A stretch of DNA of 64,000 nucleotides from Diphasiastrum complanatum (GCA_029204225.1 MU831553.1:1-64000), one strand, 5' to 3'; shown: positions 10,353 to 20,510, counted from the stretch's first letter. Numbers and translations: made by a program. The notes: a model not told the origin generated them from the sequence alone.

Positions 10353-10444
<92 letters not shown>
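10352..10444. repeat. Compound microsatellite (CT)n(CA)n
   Basis: About 12 CT units are followed directly by about 34 CA units. It lies in an intron-side part of the Transposase_24-like gene on the reverse strand. Confidence 0.95.
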
Positions 10445-10446
<2 letters not shown>

Positions 10447-11239
10447 ATCTATATGAGATTCAATTAAAAGTAGAGTAGTACCAACAATGCTTGACGAATT
10501 GCCTCGATTTGCACCTTTGGTACATCTCTAATTGTTGGATAATGTAGATCCAACTTGGCCTTCATCAACATGAGCATGCACATCTTATCTATCATTACTT
10601 TATCATTGAAGGTGTGCTCAAAGCGATAAGGGTCGTCTCTTTAAATCATCTATGACCCGACGCTTCTCAATGATAGGGACAACCCTCCAGTCTTTGAACA
10701 TATTCTTATCAAATGCCCCATGATAGAGCTCTCTCATATAAGCTAGGACCTCCTTCGCCTTAACATCCTCAACTATAGCCCCTGACGTATCAATGTCATA
10801 GTATAATATCGGATCGACTCTAGCAAGTGGGGCATTGTAACCAGGTGGTGGTGCGTCACGCACGGGTGAGTCACCTCTATATCTAGACTTTTCAAAATCA
10901 TCGTCACCTCCACAAGCAAAAAAACAACCACCTAAATAACTCTTACATGGTGCTGACCTAGCAACGTGAGGTGTGGAGGTCTGAGGAGTGTCATTATGTG
11001 GTGAGGGCCTCTATGATGGTATGGGTGAGGGCCTCTGTGATGGTACATGTGAATGTGCACTAATAGGGGGCCTCTGAGGACTACCCTGTTGTGAGGCCGT
11101 TGGAGAGTTTAACATGGACCTATACTGCTGGAGAAAAACATCCATTTGTTTTCTCTGCCTAGCAGATGCACTACTTAACCAGTTCATACACTCTTCATGA
11201 GACGGAGACCCAAGAGATGGAGGGTCAGACATCTGCATA

Positions 11240-12104
11240 TTAAAAATGAATTACGATTAAGATAACAATGATGAACATAAAACATAAAATTAACTATAAC
11301 CACAAACCTAAACATAAACTTTATTCTCTTTTTATTCAACTTCTCTCTGATAATCCTTATCTCTGATCCACTCTTTCTAAATCTTTAATTTAAATCTTTT
11401 ACCCTAAATCTCTTATATCATGTCCTCATGTATACTCTTTCTATAAATCCTTTAATCTAAACTCTAAATACTAAAACCCTTTTCAACTGTCTTACTTGTT
11501 TTCATGATTTTAAAACGTTTATCTTTATCAAGCTGTAGCATATGCTCTTCACATTATTTTAGATAGTTTCAATTGAAAGAAAATACCCACAAACAAAGCA
11601 ATAAGATTTTAATAAAACAAAACAAAAATATTTCAACAAAACAAAGAAACAAGATTCACAATAAACAATGCTCACCTTGTCTCCAAAAACTTTGTTTCAA
11701 AAGCTTTACCCCAAGAAACTTTACTCAAACTGAGGATACTGTGATAAAAGTGAGAAAAAAGAGTGTCAATGTGAGAGAGAGAGAGAGAGAGAGACAGAGA
11801 CAAAGAGGGAGAGGGAGAGCAAGCTTTACTCCAAGCTTTACTCAAATTACTTTAACTCTAATGAAAGAGAAACAAAAGAGTGTCAATGAGAGAGATAAAA
11901 GGATAAAGAGTCATCAAGGTTCTCAAAAAACTTACTTTACTCCAAGCCCTACTCCAAGCCTTACACCCTTTTTAATAGCTTTACTCCTTTTGAGAAGCTT
12001 TCTTATGCTCTTTTTGAAAAGGTTTACAAGCTTTTAAATAGCTTTACCTCAAGCTTTAACTCTGATGAAAAAAAAAACAAAAGAGTGTCAATGAGGGAGA
12101 GAAA
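11240..12104. other. CACTA interior, non-coding, with repeated AGCTTTACTCCAAG units
   Basis: Upstream part of the reverse-strand gene. Three loose copies of a unit containing AAGCTTTACTCCAAG...AAAGAGTGTCAATGAGAGAGA occur around 11700-11800, 11818-11905 and 12045-12105, with a (GA)n patch at 11774-11795. No coding similarity is seen. Confidence 0.5.
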
Positions 12105-12408
12105 AGAACAAAAACAACAATAAACACAAATGTAACAAAGCAAAACAAGTAAACTTTTGAATGTTTGCTATGGTGCTTACCTTTGTGTCCAATGCTTAAC
12201 TTTTTGCTCAAGCCTTGGCTATGGTAAAAAGGTAAAGAGCTTTGGCTGTGACAAAAGAACATAAACAACAATAAACACAAATGTATCAAAGAAAAACAAG
12301 TTAACTTTTGAATGTTGGCTATGGTGCTCACCTTTTTGTCCAATGCTCCACTTTTTTTACAAGCCCTGACTATGGTGAAAAGGTAGAGAGCTTGGCTATG
12401 ACAAAAAA
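12105..12408. repeat. Tandem duplication of about 150 bp in the CACTA interior
   Basis: The block ACAACAATAAACACAAATGT ... GGCTATGGTAAAAAGGTAAAGAGCTTTGGCT at 12105-12256 is repeated at 12257-12408 with few changes. Each copy contains TTTTGAATGTT(T/G)GCTATGGTGCT(T/C)ACC. Confidence 0.85.
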
Positions 12409-12564
12409 GCATAAGAAAGATCAAGCATCATTAGAAGAGCCATAGAGAGCAGCACCATCACTAGGCACAAAAATATCCTCCTCTTCGCGCTCAAAAATCG
12501 AAAATCGAAATGAAAAGAAACTGTGATGCGCGAAGCAATTCGGCTTCAGGTAATCGACGCTAGC

Positions 12565-12691
12565 AGCGTTGACCATAGCGTCGATTACCAGAAGTTAGTA
12601 GACGCTATGGTCAACGCTGCTTAGTAAACGCTATGCTAGCGTCGACCATAGCGTCTACCAAGTTCTGGTAATCGACGCTATGGTTGACGCT
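12565..12691. repeat. Nested inverted repeat cluster (potential hairpin)
   Basis: Four copies of an 18-bp word alternate in orientation: AGCGTTGACCATAGCGTC at 12565, its exact complement GACGCTATGGTCAACGCT at 12601, AGCGTCGACCATAGCGTC at 12638 and GACGCTATGGTTGACGCT at 12674. An outer 18-bp pair is also perfect: TAGCGTCGATTACCAGAA at 12576-12593 and its complement at 12663-12680. The cluster lies just inside the right subterminal array, where transposase-binding structure is expected. Confidence 0.85.
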
Positions 12692-13452
12692 AGCCAAAAA
12701 ATTGTAGAAATTTTTTTCTGCAATTCTTGCTGTGATGGCAAAAATTGCGGAAGTTTTTCGCAATTTTGTCTGCAATTTTTCGTAATTTTCTCCGCAATGT
12801 GCAATAATTTCCACAATTTATGCCATGTCTAAAAATTGCGAAATTTTTTTCTGTAATTTTGTCTACGATTCCTACCACGACGGGAGAAATTGCGAAATTT
12901 TTTTTGCGATTTTTTCTACAATTTTAGCTGCGGAAAGTATTTTGCAATTTCTGCCATGGCCTTAAAATTTGCAAAAAAAAAAAAATCTGCAATTTCTACC
13001 ACAATGAGATAAAATTGTGAAAAACTTTCTACAGTTTTTTTTGCAATTTCTGCCACTGAAACATTTTTCGCAATTTCTGCCATGGCCTAAAAATTTCAAA
13101 ATAAAAATTTCCACAATTTTTACCACGACGGGAGAAATATTTTAAAAAATTTATTCAATGTTTTCTTTTATTTCTTCTACGAAAACATATTTTGCAATTT
13201 TGGCCACGACCAAAAAATTGCGAAAAATCTTTTCCACACTTTTTTTCGTAAATTCTGTGATGACGACAAAAATTGCAGAAGTTTTTTGCAATTTTTTTTG
13301 CAATTTCTGCTATGATGGTAGAAATTGCGGACGATTTTCTACAATTTCTACCATAACGGTATAAATTGCGGATTTTTTTTTGCAATTTTTTAACATTCCG
13401 CAATTTCGACCAAAAAAATTTGTTGAAATCATTTTTTAGCAAATTTTGTCAT
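12692..13452 (-). repeat. CACTA right subterminal repeat array
   Basis: About 760 bp of the same words as at the left end (AAATTGCGGAA, TTTGCAATTTCTGCCA, GCCATGGC, ACGACGGGAGAAATTGCG). The right array additionally has a recurring TG(C/A)CA(T/C)GGC-like spacer not seen at the left end, so the two ends are related but not identical. Confidence 0.8.
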
Positions 13453-13466
13453 CTTTTCTTGTAGTG
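13453..13466 (-). repeat. CACTA right terminal inverted repeat
   Basis: CTTTTCTTGTAGTG, the exact reverse complement of the left terminus. Confidence 0.95.
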
Positions 13467-14232
13467 AGTGGCTACATCAAATTATTTTCAGAATCGTATT
13501 TTGAAATCTTGAACACCGGATAAAACTCAGCTGAGAAAGAAACTCGATGAAAAGACAGAACAAGGTTTTCTGGTAGGATTCGAGTTACATTCCTCATATT
13601 ATTGTGTCGATGTACCCGAAACTGGCAAGATAAAAGTTGTTCGACATGTTAAATTTGATGAGATGAAATAAATAACAGACAGTGATCTACTCGGCTATGA
13701 AATTCTAAAAAATTATTATGAGCTACCAATGACAACAGAAGGAAAACAAGCAAAAGATGAAAGAGAATTACTAGATTCAGAGGGAGGTCAAGATCGAGTG
13801 TCTGACAGACTCGAATCGCCAGTTCAAATTCCAACAGAAATACTCGAATCAGAATCGAACTCGAAACTTGCATAATCAAACTCGAAACCACATGTGAGAA
13901 GATCAAACAGACAACGAAAACCACCAGAAAAGTATGGCTAGGATGTTTTTAATACAACCATCAAATTTTGTGGATTCTCTAACGAACCTCAAACGTTCGA
14001 GGAAGCTGTTGATGGACCAGATAAAGATCATTGGATTCAGACAATGGAGGACGAAATGTCATCCATGTACAAGAACAATGTATGGACACTCGCATCTATA
14101 TCTGATGGTAGAAAACCAATCAAGTGCAAGTGGATCTACAAGATCAAAACAGGTCCTGATGGAGTTGCTAAAGGATTTTCACATAAATATGGGATCGACT
14201 ACACTGATACTTTCTCACCAGTAGTCAAACAT
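13467..14232 (+). pseudogene. Copia integrase C-terminus to RT N-terminus, right half
   Basis: Continues the frame broken at 8153. It shows TPDKTQLRKKLDEKTEQGFLVGF, VPETGKIKVVRHVKFDEM, a linker, then RT start motifs (FEEAVDGPDKDHWIQTMEDEM, CKWIYKIKTGPDGV, YGIDYTDTFSPVVK). Stops interrupt the frame at about 13512, 13668, 13873 and 13939. Coding similarity stops exactly where the LTR of the reverse Ty3-type element begins (14233), so this Copia was hit twice by later insertions. The RT palm is not found on the far side. Confidence 0.85.
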
Positions 14233-15476
14233 TGTCGTACTATTCCAACATGGTTAATATAGATTTTATAGTAAATAATATCGTTCCCACAGAGGATAGC
14301 ATTAGAAAGTTATGTATTTGGTACAATTATGGCAAGTGGTTTTGAGTGTTATTCTGGTTGTCAACAAACATTAAAAAGTAACCAATATTACTTATGGTTT
14401 GAGAAATGTAATATTAATAATTTCTAGCCAACAATCTTGCCTCTATCAAATCAAATGAAACGCGTTCTACAGATGAGATATTATCAAAGTAGTACAACAG
14501 TCAAGAGTCAACAAGAGTCAAGAGTTGTTCAATATATTCGCGACTATGCAGACAATTAATTAATCGCGTTTGCGAACTATTCGTTTCTAGACAGAAGTTC
14601 TCAACAACTAAAGTCCAAATTAATGGTTAAAGAACACGAATGGTTTTAGAACACGTTAGAAATTTATGTCAATGCCAATCAGGAAAACAGATCAAAGACT
14701 CAATTCTTCAGACATGGACTGTCATCTCATATGTATACATACAGCTTTATTCAATGATCGTGCTAGACTATACCAAAGATAGTCGTTATTCGAGTGTCGA
14801 AAAGAAAGTATTCGCGATAGATGAATAAGTTGGTTTTAAGACAGTTTTTTAGAGCATGCTTTACGGATACACAACAAACGACTGTAATGCACTAGAGCAT
14901 CTGTCTGATCAAAGAGTAATTCATGTAATGCGTTAGAGATTGTTAGCAGACTCAAGATCACTCATGCTCAGCAGTGCGGAGAACAAAGATAAGAGAGAAT
15001 AACTCACAGAATTCTATTCACTTCTTCAATCTCTTACATATGCATAAACTCTTCTCTCTCGATGATCAAGACTGAAGTGTGAGATCAATATATGTTCTAC
15101 GGGACGAACAAACACACCTCTGAAACAACAGGTGCGTCGCTCCTGTGAAAGGGTCTAGTTAACTATTAGACTGAAAATACATTCAATTATACCATGAAAG
15201 GTATACTTAACTACGAATTAAAGTTACACTAGTTTAACATGTCTTTTCGTACTAATCGTTTCGTGTGGACGACCTAGTAAAGGCTATCCAAGATAATGTC
15301 TTTCTTATTAAAGGTCTTGCCCTTAATTACAAGGCAAGTACTTAGGAGATATATTCCCAAAAAATGACTTTAGGCCTCTTCATGATTTATACTTAACTAG
15401 CTCATATATTCATTTTCGAGAATATCATGTCATATTTATGTTGATATTCAATTTTTAATAATAAGGTGGCATCACA
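14233..15476 (-). repeat. 3' LTR of the Ty3-type element
   Basis: On the reverse strand it starts TGTGATGCC after the purine tract and ends GTACGACA. The end-proximal 655 bp (14233-14887) match 19436-20100 closely, including TAATATAGATTTTATAGTAAATAAT and GTTCCCACAGAGGA. The outer part is present only in this copy. Confidence 0.8.
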
Positions 15477-15490
15477 TATCCCCTTCCTCA
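15477..15490 (-). other. Polypurine tract
   Basis: Reverse strand TGAGGAAGGGGATA lies directly before the TG of the 3' LTR. Confidence 0.75.
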
Positions 15491-15533
15491 AATGTGAAAC
15501 GTCCTCGTGAACATAACATCTTTTTATTGAGGA

Positions 15534-15761
15534 TTATTCGTGAAACATTCTGTTTTTCATATTTTCGTTAAGGCGAAAAGATATTTCTTCATCAATTTCA
15601 TCCTTTAGAAATTTCTTCGTCTTAGAGAATATGTGTCTTGCTGTTTCTTTTATTGAATAGGTTGTTTTGAGTTGATCTTTGAATTGTTGATGAAAACTGG
15701 AATCAACTTTCAAAACATCTTTAAACTTAAAAAATTCAGCATCCCATAGAAACATCAACAC
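15534..15761 (-). pseudogene. Short unidentified ORF next to the 3' LTR
   Basis: About 75 codons, lysine- and phenylalanine-rich (KVDSSFHQQFKDQLKTTYSI, KTKKFLKDEIDEEISF). No family recognised. It may be a distal part of the same decayed reading frame as the 275-codon ORF, since it lies directly downstream on the same strand. Confidence 0.3.
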
Positions 15762-15802
15762 AACAAAGACATGAATGAATGTTTTATGAACGATTCAATT
15801 CT

Positions 15803-16630
15803 TCATATAATTTCTGAGCAAACTCCAAGTTTTGCTGAGCTTCGATCAACAGCAAGTCTTCTTTTGATTTTGTGCAGCAGCCAACTGGTAGGTTGCCGAT
15901 TAGGGAGCAATGTTCCATCGAACAGCTCCTGAGTTAACTTTGTATCTTCGTCTGAATCACTACGAAGAGTGACTTCTTTACAGTAACGAGCTGAAAATCT
16001 AATAAAAGAGCTTTTAACATAAAGATTTTGAACGAAAAACAATGTCTTTGCTGCGAAAGTACCAAATTGCCAACATGAATATGTACATAACTGCTTGTAG
16101 CGAAATGACTTTCTTCTGTCTTGCAGATTGTGTCGAATCTCGACAAAATAATCTGCAAGATTTCGCTCCCAATCCACATAAAGACTGAATAACTTTGGAT
16201 AAGCCATATTTACATTGATCAGCAGCCCGACATCGTCGAATTCGTCTAAATCCGCAACAGCTTGAGGTTTGTACAGTTGAAACTGCGACTTTCGCTTCCA
16301 AAAATGTCGCTTATTATCTTCGGTCCGCAAAAATTGAAACTCTTTGATTTGCATATATTCTAGAGCATACATAGCCGAAGAGCCTATGTACAACTCTGCT
16401 GATCCGAAAGGCAGGACCTGGAACTTACCCTGGATTATGCCCCAACAGAGACATCCTTTCTGTTCGATAGAGAGCTGGGCCCATAACCAGAGAAAGTCGT
16501 CCTTCTCCCAAGGTCGCTTCCAATCATCGAAGGCGATGCCTACTGCGCTTGGTAGCATCATGTATTTCACACGCCATTGCAATTCAACATTAATACATGT
16601 GGACAGCAAATATACAAAATCTGTCAGCAC
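15803..16630 (-). CDS. Unidentified ORF in the pol position of the Ty3-type element
   Basis: An uninterrupted frame of about 275 codons. It is rich in aromatic residues and charged segments (WKRPWEKDDFLWLWAQL, NKRHFWKRKSQFQLYKPQA, LYVDWERNLADYFVEIRHNL) and ends with a basic stretch (LLHKIKRRLAVDRSSAKL). I recognise no RT, RNase H, integrase, envelope or chromodomain motif. It does not start with ATG: the first triplet is GTG, and the frame stays open upstream toward the protease, where CGAAG|GTATGT resembles a splice donor. It could be an acquired host sequence or a highly diverged pol segment. Function unknown. Confidence 0.45.
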   Translation of the reverse strand: MLTDFVYLLSTCINVELQWRVKYMMLPSAVGIAFDDWKRPWEKDDFLWLWAQLSIEQKGCLCWGIIQGKFQVLPFGSAELYIGSSAMYALEYMQIKEFQFLRTEDNKRHFWKRKSQFQLYKPQAVADLDEFDDVGLLINVNMAYPKLFSLYVDWERNLADYFVEIRHNLQDRRKSFRYKQLCTYSCWQFGTFAAKTLFFVQNLYVKSSFIRFSARYCKEVTLRSDSDEDTKLTQELFDGTLLPNRQPTSWLLHKIKRRLAVDRSSAKLGVCSEII

Positions 16631-16701
16631 ATACCTTCGACTGATTGTGCCATGTTCGCTTTGGCTGTATGGATGTAGTTGCCAAGTCCTGAGTTTGCAA
16701 C

Positions 16702-17268
16702 TCAGCAGCCCGCTTCTGCAACATTAATTTCTTCATACAAAACATCTGCTTCAGTGTTGCAGGCATCAAAGAATTCTTCTTCGTCAACATTCTCATAACA
16801 TTCGAAATATTGAACTTCAATGTCAGATGCGTTAGAAAAAACATTTAAGGCATAAGAAGATTCCTCTGATGTAAAACTGGTGTCAGACAAAGGCGTTTCA
16901 CCTTCATATTTGTCCCGACTCCAGGTGATTATTTGTTTTGCTGGCTTACCACAATTATTGGTCTCACCAGTCTGAAATCTTAGCTCTCTGAATTTCCAAT
17001 GAACACTTGCATTTGATTGATAAAGCCAAGGTCGTCCAATCAGCACAGAATAGGATGACAAACTAAGTGGTTTGATAACTATGAAATTCATTGTGAATGG
17101 CTTGGCTTGAATGTAAACAATGACATCCTTCAGTTCTCCAACAGGTTTTCGTGATGTCGAATCAGCTAACTTGATGTTTCGTTGTGTCGGTTGAATGTCA
17201 GTCAGCCCCAAAGCATGAGCTGTATCTTCTGTTATTATGTTCATGCTGGAACCAGATTCAATTGGCAC
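16702..17268 (-). pseudogene. Ty3-type aspartic protease domain
   Basis: Reads PIESGSSMNIITEDTAHALGL near the N-terminus, then KLADSTSRKPVGELKDVIV and SYSVLIGRPWLYQ. This is the retroviral-like protease fold of plant Ty3 elements, with the flap region and the LIGRPWL strand. The catalytic triplet normally reads D-S/T-G. Here the aspartate codon encodes glutamate (E-S-G), which should cripple cleavage. After the domain comes an acidic tail with repeated E and D. A stop at 16702 ends the frame. The enzyme normally cuts the Gag-Pol precursor. Confidence 0.75.
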
Positions 17269-17404
17269 TTTTTCTATCAGACATATCTCGCAATGGTAAT
17301 ATCAATTTCAGGTGCACCGAGATCACCTAAATCAAAACATCGGCATCTAGCAAAGAAATTTTTTTCTTCTTTTTCGGTGCAGAAAGACCTTTCAGTTGCT
17401 TTCT

Positions 17405-19353
17405 TTAATAAGTATTATCTGCCAGCAGCTGTTCAAAAGTAATATTCGAACGAAGTGATCCAATATCAGTCACGATGTCATAGTCTTTCGTCTTCGATTT
17501 CGAGATTGGCTTATCTATAACAGCACTAGACAATTTTGTCTTCGTGATTTCGTCGTCCCCTTCCTCGAAAGTGACCACCTTCTCTGCAGCAGCTGACTGA
17601 AGTTCAGCGTTGATAATTTCTTTTGCCTCTGATGAGATATATTTTGCAAACAACTTCGCAGCATTGCGGTCATAGTCGGGGTCATCTTTGAGATCTTCTT
17701 TAGTCATAGATTTATTCGTCGTCTTGCTAGAAGATTTCTTCTTCGAGGATTTTTTGAACTTCGTCAAAGATTTATGGTCAATTTTCGAGGAGCCTTTGCT
17801 TCTCGTTGTGACTTTGAATAAGTTTTCCACATCACTTGGCCAGGACTGATCTTCTGTCTTCGCCAATTTTTCTTCAATAACGTCAATTCTCTGCACAACA
17901 GCATCAGTCGAAACTTTCGCTTTCGAGTCTGCAGCAGCTGGTGTTGCTACATACTGATACTTGGGTCGCAGCTTCCGCAACTGAGGGTAGTCAAGATACT
18001 TGTGACCAGGCTCTCTGTAGTTCGAGCATAACGATACATAACCAATCGACCTTCGTGGCTGAGGACAGTCAGGTGAAAAATGTCCCGGCTCTCCACAGTT
18101 ATAGCAGTAACCCGACACTGGTTTAGTCGCGGTTTGAGACTTCGCTGGTCCAACAAATTCAGGAGGATTATGTCTTCTCGGTGCGAACTTGGGTCTGTAC
18201 AGTTGGGCTGATGCTGTAGTACCCTGAACATAGTTAGTAGTCGCATCATTTTGAAAAATAAAAAGTACCTCCTAGGCAGGATCTTCAATGTATTTTACAT
18301 TCACAGTGGTGCAGTCTTCCTTGGTGTGTCCTGAAGTTCCACATTTCGTACACCACATTCTTTAGTTAGAAGAAGACGCTTTCGGTTTTTTATCTGCAAC
18401 TTCAGAGATCTGCACTTTCAAGTCATTAAACTTTTTATTAAGGTCAGCCATATTACTCTTCCAAATCTTTTCAGCTTTAGAAGTTGACGACTTATCCTCG
18501 ACAACTTTCGTGTCATCCTTTTGTTTAGTTCGTCGATTATTCTTTCTCTCTCCTTTGTCAGCTTCTGATTCTGATGAATCGCTGCTTTCAGATTTCGAGC
18601 TTGAAGAACTGGTACTTGAATCAGAATCAAAATCATTATCGTTGTTACTAGAATCAGTCTTCGACTTTCAAGATTTCTTAGTTGATCGTCGCTTTTGTGC
18701 TAGTTTCGAGGTCTTGAAATTTTCAGCACTAGCTATTATTGCTGCTAAGGAGGTCATGTCCCCTTGTCTACAATACCGATCAATCTTTGGTGGTAAACCA
18801 GCCAAAAACCATTCAATCTGCATATCAATGGGATATACACCAGTTAGTTTTCCCATGAGATTTTTAACCTTTCGTGTATATTTGCGAAGAGATTCTTTAC
18901 TCTTCTTCTGAACATTGTTCAGACGTCCGAGAATTCTTGATTTGTAACCGATTTCTCTGAACTAGTTCAAAAAGGCATCTTTCAGTAGGTACCAGGTTCC
19001 TACACAGCCTGGTTCAACTTGACTGTACCAGATGCTTGCCTGCTTTCTTAGCAGACCAGGGAAGATTCGTAGTTTGTCTACGTTAGTACCTTCGTTATTC
19101 GCATTAGCGATTGACTCAAAATGTGAGACATAGCTATCTGCATCGTCGGAAGAAGTCCCTTTAAAATAATCGTATTTAATTGATATAGAAGTGAAACGTG
19201 CAGCAAGGCCCTCCATACCGAAGCTAATTAGGAGTTCAAGTAACTGAGCAGTGATTTGTCTAGATTTCTTCGACTAGTATTCTCACATTGTCTTCGTAAA
19301 AATTCATCTCTAAGCTTATGGTATTGTTCTAATCTGGATTCTCTATCTGACAT
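17405..19353 (-). pseudogene. Gag of the Ty3-type element with three zinc knuckles
   Basis: Probable start ATG at 19353 (MSDRESRLEQYHKLRDEF), with a frame change near 19260 into the capsid region (YVSHFESIANANNEG, SIWYSQVEPGCVGTWYLLKDAFL, MQIEWFLAGLPPKI). A serine/acidic linker is followed by three CCHC segments: CTKCGTSGHTKEDC and CYNCGEPGHFSPDC, both canonical CX2CX4HX4C, and a degenerate CSNYREPGHKYLDY. The tail is lysine- and serine-rich. Stops occur after AFLN, after STKKS, before RMWC and after the first knuckle. Gag would package element RNA in the cytoplasm. This copy is decayed but all domains are readable. Confidence 0.8.
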
Positions 19354-19405
19354 ACACTAGAGATGGAGATGGATTTGTAAGATTTCTTATAACTTTCCTA
19401 AACTT

Positions 19406-19423
19406 TCCCCGGCAATGGCGCCA
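19406..19423 (-). other. Primer-binding site, tRNA-Asp type
   Basis: Reverse strand TGGCGCCATTGCCGGGGA, one base different from TGGCGCCGTTGCCGGGGA, the primer-binding sequence common in plant Ty3 elements and attributed to tRNA-Asp. It lies 12 bases inside the 5' LTR. Confidence 0.8.
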
Positions 19424-19435
19424 AAAATTGGTATA

Positions 19436-20100
19436 TGTCATACTATACCAACAGGGTTAATATAGATTTTATAGTAAATAATGTCGTTCCCACAGAGGAC
19501 AGCGTTAGAAAGTTATGTATTTGGTACAATTATGGCAAGTGGTTTTGAGTGTTATTCTGACTGTCAATAGACATTAAAAAGTAACCAATATTACTTATGG
19601 TTTGGGAAATGTAATGTTAATAATTTCAAAACAACAATCTAGCCTCTATCAAATCGAATGAAACACGTTCTACAGATGAGATGTTATCAGGGTAGTACAA
19701 CAGTACTACACTCTGGCTGATTAAGCTGTCAACAAGAGTCAAGAGTTGTTCGATGTATTTGCGACTGTGCAGACAATTAATTAATCGCGTTTGCGAACTA
19801 TTCGTTTCTAGACAGAAGTCCTCAACAACTAAAGTCCAAATTAATGGTTAAAGAACAAGAATGGTTTTAGAACACGTTAGAAACTTATGTCAATGCCAAT
19901 CAGGAAAACAGATCAAAGAATCAATTATTCAGACAGGGACTGTCATCTCATATGTATACATACAGCTTTATTCAATGATCGTGCTAGATTGTACCAAAGA
20001 TAGTCGTTATTCGAGTGCCGAGAAGAAAGACAGATGAATAAGTTGGTTTTAAGACAGTTCTTTGGAACATGCTTTACGGATATACAGCAAACGACTGTAA
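19436..20100 (-). repeat. Truncated 5' LTR of the Ty3-type element
   Basis: Matches 14233-14887 in order, beginning (forward strand) TGTCATACTATACCAACAGGG and ending GCAAACGACTGTAA. Similarity stops abruptly at 20100, where integrase sequence of another element starts, so the outer LTR half was lost. Confidence 0.85.
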
Positions 20101-20109
20101 CTCTTCAAG

Positions 20110-20470
20110 AAGTGTCAGGAAAGGCTGGTGGTGACCAGTACTTGCGTAACTGGCTACCTGATGGGCGTAGCAAATGGTGTCCCATCTAATGTCTCTAAAG
20201 TCACTACCCCTTGCGATAGGATGTTAGTGATGCAGTAAGGGGCTTTACTAGTAAATTTTGGCTTTCCTTTGATCGCCTTTGTCTTGTACATGAGGACCAA
20301 ATCTCCTTTGTTGAGATCTTTCTTGTGAAGACGACAATCATGCCAAGCCTTGCGTCATGTTTTTTCTGTAGCCAGGGCATGGACTGCTAACACACATGTT
20401 TTGCAGAACTTGTGTAGCACTTTGTGACGAAGGTGGAGCGATCTTGTATCATCCAATCATTGCACTGTGG
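20110..20470 (-). pseudogene. Gypsy integrase C-terminal fragment
   Basis: The reverse translation reads HKFCKTCVLAVHALATEK, then RKAWHDCRLHKKDLNKGDL, VLMYKTKAIKGKPKFTSKAPY and LETLDGTPFATPI. It is a close relative of the segment at 48026-48286 (HKLCETCLLAVHALAAEK, KAWHDCQLQKKDLCSGDL, VLMYKTKAIKGKIKFTGEGPY). The region is the GPY/F-type tail of Gypsy integrase, here carrying PY. Only the tail is present, bounded by the truncated Ty3 LTR on one side and a Copia LTR on the other. Confidence 0.8.
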
Positions 20471-20510
20471 CAATAGGAAAAGATGGGACAAGGAATTTCA
20501 CTGCAACACA

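Larger units (their letters stand above)
9329..11238 (-). pseudogene. Spliced Transposase_24 (Ptta/En-Spm accessory transposase)-like gene
   Basis: A first exon opens at 11238 with M-Q-M-S-D-P-P and a Ser/Pro/Gln-rich region (SHVPSQRPSPIPS). The same frame continues to about 10620 (DPILYYDIDTSG, GAFDKNMFKDWRVVP), broken only by one CAG-to-TAG stop at 11011. After a one-frame shift near 10625 it continues DDPYRFEHTFNDKVMIDKM. Further exons are EYDCQFSSQYFKDKLSSSFPSLRQRLK (10150-10330), VPTVAEIYVDALTSKSFG (9663-9784, flanked by AG and GT) and WGPKRVRGLSVYRKEI plus an acidic coiled-coil tail ending at 9329. The order of exon motifs and the GP-RVRGL block resemble plant Transposase_24 proteins. 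It would bind subterminal repeats in the nucleus. Exon limits are approximate. Confidence 0.6.
8154..13466 (-). mobile_element. CACTA (En/Spm-type) DNA transposon
   Basis: The element begins CACTACAAGAAAAG and ends with the exact inverted complement CTTTTCTTGTAGTG, the signature terminal inverted repeat of plant CACTA elements. Both ends carry dense subterminal arrays of AAAATTGCGAA-type words in opposite orientation. Inside, a reverse-strand spliced gene resembles plant Transposase_24 proteins. No TNP2 catalytic transposase is present, so it probably depends on a TNP2 source. It splits a Copia integrase frame (GCAGTA | GTGGCTACA). The expected 3-bp duplication is not clean (TAC left, AGT right). 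Strand is given for the internal gene. Confidence 0.9.
14233..20100 (-). mobile_element. Ty3-type LTR element with gag and protease but no recognisable RT/INT
   Basis: Reading right to left: truncated 5' LTR (19436-20100), primer-binding site (tRNA-Asp type), gag with zinc knuckles, aspartic protease, an unidentified 275-codon ORF, purine tract, and a full 3' LTR (14233-15476). The two LTR copies share about 650 bp. The outer 594 bp of the 5' LTR are missing, so no target duplication survives. RT, RNase H and integrase are not visible in the 15.5-16.7 kb space where they would be expected. The element inserted into the Copia RT start at 14232. Confidence 0.8.

Noticed and set aside
10080-10445. 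Protein with a Cys-Val repeat N-terminus
   Set aside because: The C-V repeat is only the translated CA microsatellite. The downstream part belongs to the Transposase_24-like gene.
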